Of a DNA stretch of 32,707 nucleotides, positions 30,371 through 32,707 are shown piece after piece. Under the pieces are notes generated by a model that saw only the letters and a list, made by a program, of their open reading frames with translations, ran no database searches and had not been told where the DNA came from. This DNA comes from a virus. Position 1 is the stretch's first letter; the number at the start of each line of letters is the position of its first letter. Made by a program: the position numbers and the translations under genes. The stretch lies in IMG/VR virus record IMGVR_UViG_3300025890_000070, positions 1 to 32,707 of that record, one strand, 5' to 3'.

Positions 30371-30525
30371 TACTTCCTTATCAATTCATTGATGGCTTTC
30401 CAAGCCTCTACCATTTTACTTTCTAAGACTTCAAGCCTGTTAAGAATCTTACCAATCGTTAAAACTAAGATGAATATCCCAGCGGCAATAGGCCAACCAC
30501 TGACGATAACTTCCCATTCTTCCAT
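30370..30525 (-). CDS. Small TM-plus-coil protein, lysis-cassette type
   Basis: This 51-residue protein starts at ATG 30525. One membrane segment (VIVSGWPIAAGIFILVLTIG) is followed by a coiled helix (ILNRLEVLESKMVEAWKAIN) and stop overlapping the next start (TAATG). The architecture recalls XhlA- or spanin-like small lysis proteins. Function inferred from layout only. Confidence 0.7.
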   Translation of the reverse strand: MEEWEVIVSGWPIAAGIFILVLTIGKILNRLEVLESKMVEAWKAINELIRK

Positions 30526-30534
30526 GATTTCTAC

Positions 30535-30990
30535 CTAAAAATTTGTGTAAAAATACAAAGCTGACATCAATATCCCGAGACAAGTAGCGCCCCACCCAAA
30601 AATGATACCAATTAACTTCATATTTTCGCGGAATTGCCTTCTTTGCATTCTAATCTTAGAGACTTCTTTTTCATGCGCTAACCTAGATTCTTCCATTCGT
30701 CGTTTAATGCTGGCATACAAGTCGCCTTGACCCTGCATCAGACAAATGTCTTGTAGTTGTCGATCAAAATTCTTTAGTTGGCGAGTTATAGACTCCATCT
30801 TCAGAGCCTCTTGATAACTCATCTTGCCAGCACCCTTCTTCTCAGCATCTTGGGCCTTTTCAGTAGCAGTCGCCCAGCGGCCAATTACCCCAGAAAGATC
30901 GCTTCCGTTACCCTTTGCTTCTTTTAAAGTTTGTATCGCAGCATTCACACTTTGAACTGCTGCAATCGCTGCTGAGATTTCTGCGAGCAT
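30535..30990 (-). CDS. Helical protein with C-terminal membrane anchor
   Basis: This 151-residue protein starts MLAEISAAIAAVQSVNAAIQ and continues with GNGSDLSGVIGRWATATEKA, a long coiled stretch (RQLKNFDRQLQDICLMQGQG, RMEESRLAHEKEVSKIRMQR) and a C-terminal membrane segment (LIGIIFGWGATCLGILMSAL). Proteins of this kind follow fibre genes in marine podo- and siphoviruses and have no proven role; a lysis or injection helper is possible. Confidence 0.75.
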   Translation of the reverse strand: MLAEISAAIAAVQSVNAAIQTLKEAKGNGSDLSGVIGRWATATEKAQDAEKKGAGKMSYQEALKMESITRQLKNFDRQLQDICLMQGQGDLYASIKRRMEESRLAHEKEVSKIRMQRRQFRENMKLIGIIFGWGATCLGILMSALYFYTNF

Positions 30991-31013
30991 AGAGCATCAT
31001 TTTAACCATTACT

Positions 31014-31217
31014 TTATTCGACTAATTCACCCGCTGGTTCTAAGTCTTCTTTGATTGAGTTTACGTAAGCCTGAAAGACTGTCTGCAATTCCTGCTGCTG
31101 AAGATTCATTGACCGGATCTGTGCGTTGATTTCCTGCATACGCGCAACCTTTGCCTGTACTTCTTCAGGCAAGTCATCAATTTCATACTCTAAATCATCA
31201 ATCCTTAACGTCCCCAT
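31014..31217 (-). CDS. Small coiled protein, DUF6447-like
   Basis: This 67-residue protein starts MGTLRIDDLEYEIDDLPEEV, followed by a long helix (QEINAQIRSMNLQQQELQTV) and a final EDLEPAGELVE. The beta start plus helix is as in small phage proteins of the DUF6447 type that accompany fibres. GAGGAAG before ATG. Overlaps the holin-like gene by 20 bases. Role unknown. Confidence 0.65.
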   Translation of the reverse strand: MGTLRIDDLEYEIDDLPEEVQAKVARMQEINAQIRSMNLQQQELQTVFQAYVNSIKEDLEPAGELVE

Positions 31218-31392
31218 CTTCCTCTCCCTTTTTAAAGATAGCTTGAATAGTTCGTGATTCCCAGATCCTAAGACCTAGCCAAATAATAGTTAGCGAGGCA
31301 GCAACATCAGGCAACCATCCAGCTATTGTAGCGATTCCACCAGTGACTGCAACGCCATCGAGGACTGTTTTGACCGCCTCCTCGTCTACCAC
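31198..31392 (-). CDS. Small holin-like membrane protein
   Basis: This 64-residue protein starts at GTG 31392, overlapping the previous stop. Acidic N-terminus (VDEEAVKTVLDG), hydrophobic helices at about 13-28 and 29-44 (GIATIAGWLPDVAASLTIIW) with a WLPDVAA turn, then RIWESRTIQAIF and a charged tail. Two helices and a charged tail are holin-like; a second holin or a pinholin/antiholin to the 3TM protein is possible. Confidence 0.65.
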   Translation of the reverse strand: MVDEEAVKTVLDGVAVTGGIATIAGWLPDVAASLTIIWLGLRIWESRTIQAIFKKGEEDGDVKD

Positions 31393-31709
31393 GGGACACC
31401 CGAGCCCTGCGTTGGGTTCTTCTGTGCTTCAATGTTAGCCGCCAGTGATGCTTCAATAGCGTCTTTGTCAACACCGTCAGCGAAGCACCATGACAGCGCC
31501 AGTTCCTCAGAAATGCTGTCGTAATCCACCCAGTCTGAGCTAGAAGGATCTGGTGTGAAGCCAGCAGTGCCGTAGTTAGAAGCACTATAGGTCACAGCGT
31601 CATCGCCTTCTCCTACGGTCTCTGATGCGTTAGCTCGCCAGTGACATACGACTACGCCACCGTCTGCAAGCGTTCTTTCCATTTGACTGATTTGCCATAC
31701 TGTTGTCAT
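31386..31709 (-). CDS. Small fibre-associated protein (DUF7936-like)
   Basis: This 107-residue protein begins MTTVWQISQMERTLADGGVV, continues VCHWRANASETVGEG, and ends QKNPTQGSGVPW. This start and PW end are what I recall for short proteins following fibre genes in marine phages (DUF7936). It is probably a fibre partner or assembly factor. AGGAG before ATG, 13 bases after the fibre stop. Confidence 0.7.
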   Translation of the reverse strand: MTTVWQISQMERTLADGGVVVCHWRANASETVGEGDDAVTYSASNYGTAGFTPDPSSSDWVDYDSISEELALSWCFADGVDKDAIEASLAANIEAQKNPTQGSGVPW

Positions 31710-31722
31710 GTTGTTTCTCCTA

Positions 31723-32707
31723 TTAAATTGCTGCGATGATGAAGGCTAAAAGTTCTGAATAACGCACACCCATGCGGCTACGTTCTTCACCAGTTTCTTC
31801 GTCTGTCCAAGTGCTGTTGATAAACATTGCGTAGTCACCAGCGTCTAAACCTTCAGCAGCGAAAACAGCCTGTAGGTCTTGTGCAATGATTCCAAAGTGT
31901 GTACGAGCTTCGTCACCTTTTTCAGCTACTGAAGATTTCCAGCGGAACTTGCGCAATAGACCTTTACAAACTACAGCGACACGTTGCTCTGCGTCAGAAA
32001 GCTCTTCAATGTCTTGCTTTTCGTTGCGGTCAGAAGTTTGGATAGTGCCGTTGGTGGCGTAGATGTCATCAAATCTTCCTGCTGAATAGCCCAAGTCGAT
32101 AGCATTATCACGCGGTGCGCCTGTTGTTGTGCATGGATGAACGATTGAGGCTGAAAACCTTAAACCTGAGTCTGTCGAATAGGGGCTGGAAATGTATAAA
32201 GAATCATTTATAGTACCAATACTACCTACGGCTGTAGTGCCTTTGTAAAAGTTTAATATGTTTCCATCGTCCGTAAGGTTTACTAAGGCTAGTGGAGAAG
32301 AAGAACGCTGTATTTGAACTTTACCTGCTGTACCGCCTTGAGCTAGTTCAACGCCTGCTGTGGTAAAACTAGATGACGACTTACCCACCAGCAAGTTCCC
32401 GCTGGCATCAAGGCGCATATCCTCACCGCCATCAGAGCCAAACCAACGATGGTAGCCACCAGTTTTGTAGCCTGTGTAGCCGTAGTGCGAGCCGCCTAGT
32501 AATTGATATGACTGGCTAGTGCTTAGATTTAATATGCCTCTGTTTGTAGCATCAGCAGTAATTGATAAACCAGTTGTAGTATCGGTTCTAACACCGCCTG
32601 ACAGGTAAAGGTCTTTGAAGCGCCTTTGTGTGCCGCCACTTGAATAGCCTAAATCAACCTCTGCATCTCTTGCTGCATTCGTAGTTGTGTTGTGAGGAAG
32701 AACAGAA
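31723..32707 (-). CDS. Tail fibre protein, C-terminal part with S74 chaperone
   Basis: This is the continuation (about 327 residues) of the fibre that begins at 737. Open frame from 32707 to TAA at 31723. Two similar blocks RDAEVDLGYSSG and RDNAIDLGYSAG are shaft repeats. The last 103 residues form a peptidase S74 chaperone: SDRNEKQDIEELSDAEQ, FRWKSS, THFGIIAQDLQAVF and YSELLAFIIAAI. The chaperone assists trimer folding and is usually removed by cutting before the Ser-Asp. An internal ATG at 32418 has no meaning if the sequence is circular. Confidence 0.85.
   Translation of the reverse strand, partial: SVLPHNTTTNAARDAEVDLGYSSGGTQRRFKDLYLSGGVRTDTTTGLSITADATNRGILNLSTSQSYQLLGGSHYGYTGYKTGGYHRWFGSDGGEDMRLDASGNLLVGKSSSSFTTAGVELAQGGTAGKVQIQRSSSPLALVNLTDDGNILNFYKGTTAVGSIGTINDSLYISSPYSTDSGLRFSASIVHPCTTTGAPRDNAIDLGYSAGRFDDIYATNGTIQTSDRNEKQDIEELSDAEQRVAVVCKGLLRKFRWKSSVAEKGDEARTHFGIIAQDLQAVFAAEGLDAGDYAMFINSTWTDEETGEERSRMGVRYSELLAFIIAAI

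Noticed and set aside
31307-31585. 92-codon minus-strand frame overlapping two small genes
   Set aside because: Arg/Leu-rich shadow; the overlapping genes have ribosome sites and family-like ends.
1-32707. CRISPR array, insertion sequence or tRNA genes
   Set aside because: No regularly spaced repeats, transposase or cloverleaf seen on either strand by eye.

Overview
The window is a tailed-phage genome (Caudoviricetes, siphovirus layout) and probably the whole of it. Every credible gene lies on the minus strand, packed with ATGA/TAATG stop-start overlaps. The reading frame of a tail-fibre gene leaves the window at position 1 and is continued, in frame, by the open frame entering at position 32707. 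The join makes a sensible 573-residue fibre with one C-terminal S74 chaperone domain, so the sequence is best read as a circular or circularised 32.7 kb contig opened inside that gene. No host gene, integrase, tRNA or DNA polymerase was recognised. The moderate GC, the gene families shared with marine phages (3TM holin of the gene-transfer-agent type, small fibre-adjacent proteins, DUF3310) and the lambda-like head genes suggest an aquatic proteobacterial host. That host call is inference.

In transcription order (descending coordinates) the structural arm begins near 20.1 kb. A noncoding stretch that may hold cos is followed by a ParB-methyltransferase fusion, the small and large terminase subunits (Nu1/GpA type), a gpW-like connector, a lambda-type portal, one polypeptide combining an S78 prohead protease with an HK97-fold capsid protein, small head-completion genes, a tail terminator, two tandem paralogous tail-tube proteins, a tail chaperone with a -1 frameshift site, a short tape measure, distal-tail proteins, an NlpC/P60-like protein, a 1.8 kilo-residue J-like tip protein and the fibre that spans the window ends.

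After the fibre (31.7 down to 29.3 kb) come small membrane and accessory proteins, a 3TM holin and an M15 peptidase, forming the lysis cassette. A control region at 29.18-29.34 kb carries a candidate promoter with repeated GTTTAC boxes facing the early genes and, on the opposite strand, a compact two-hairpin element ending in a classic intrinsic terminator. That element is a candidate small RNA.

The early arm (29.2 down to 20.3 kb) starts with a recombination module: Erf annealase, YqaJ exonuclease, a small SSB-like protein with a DDDLPF tail, a Cro-like HTH protein, NinB and NinG. It continues with an HNH protein, DUF3310, an odd noncoding or structured stretch (25.3-25.7 kb), a repeat-bearing small gene, a PD-(D/E)XK-like nuclease, an SF2 helicase, a CHC2 zinc-finger protein without primase catalytic domain, and a run of very small genes. 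With no polymerase, replication probably depends on the host replisome plus phage recombination functions.
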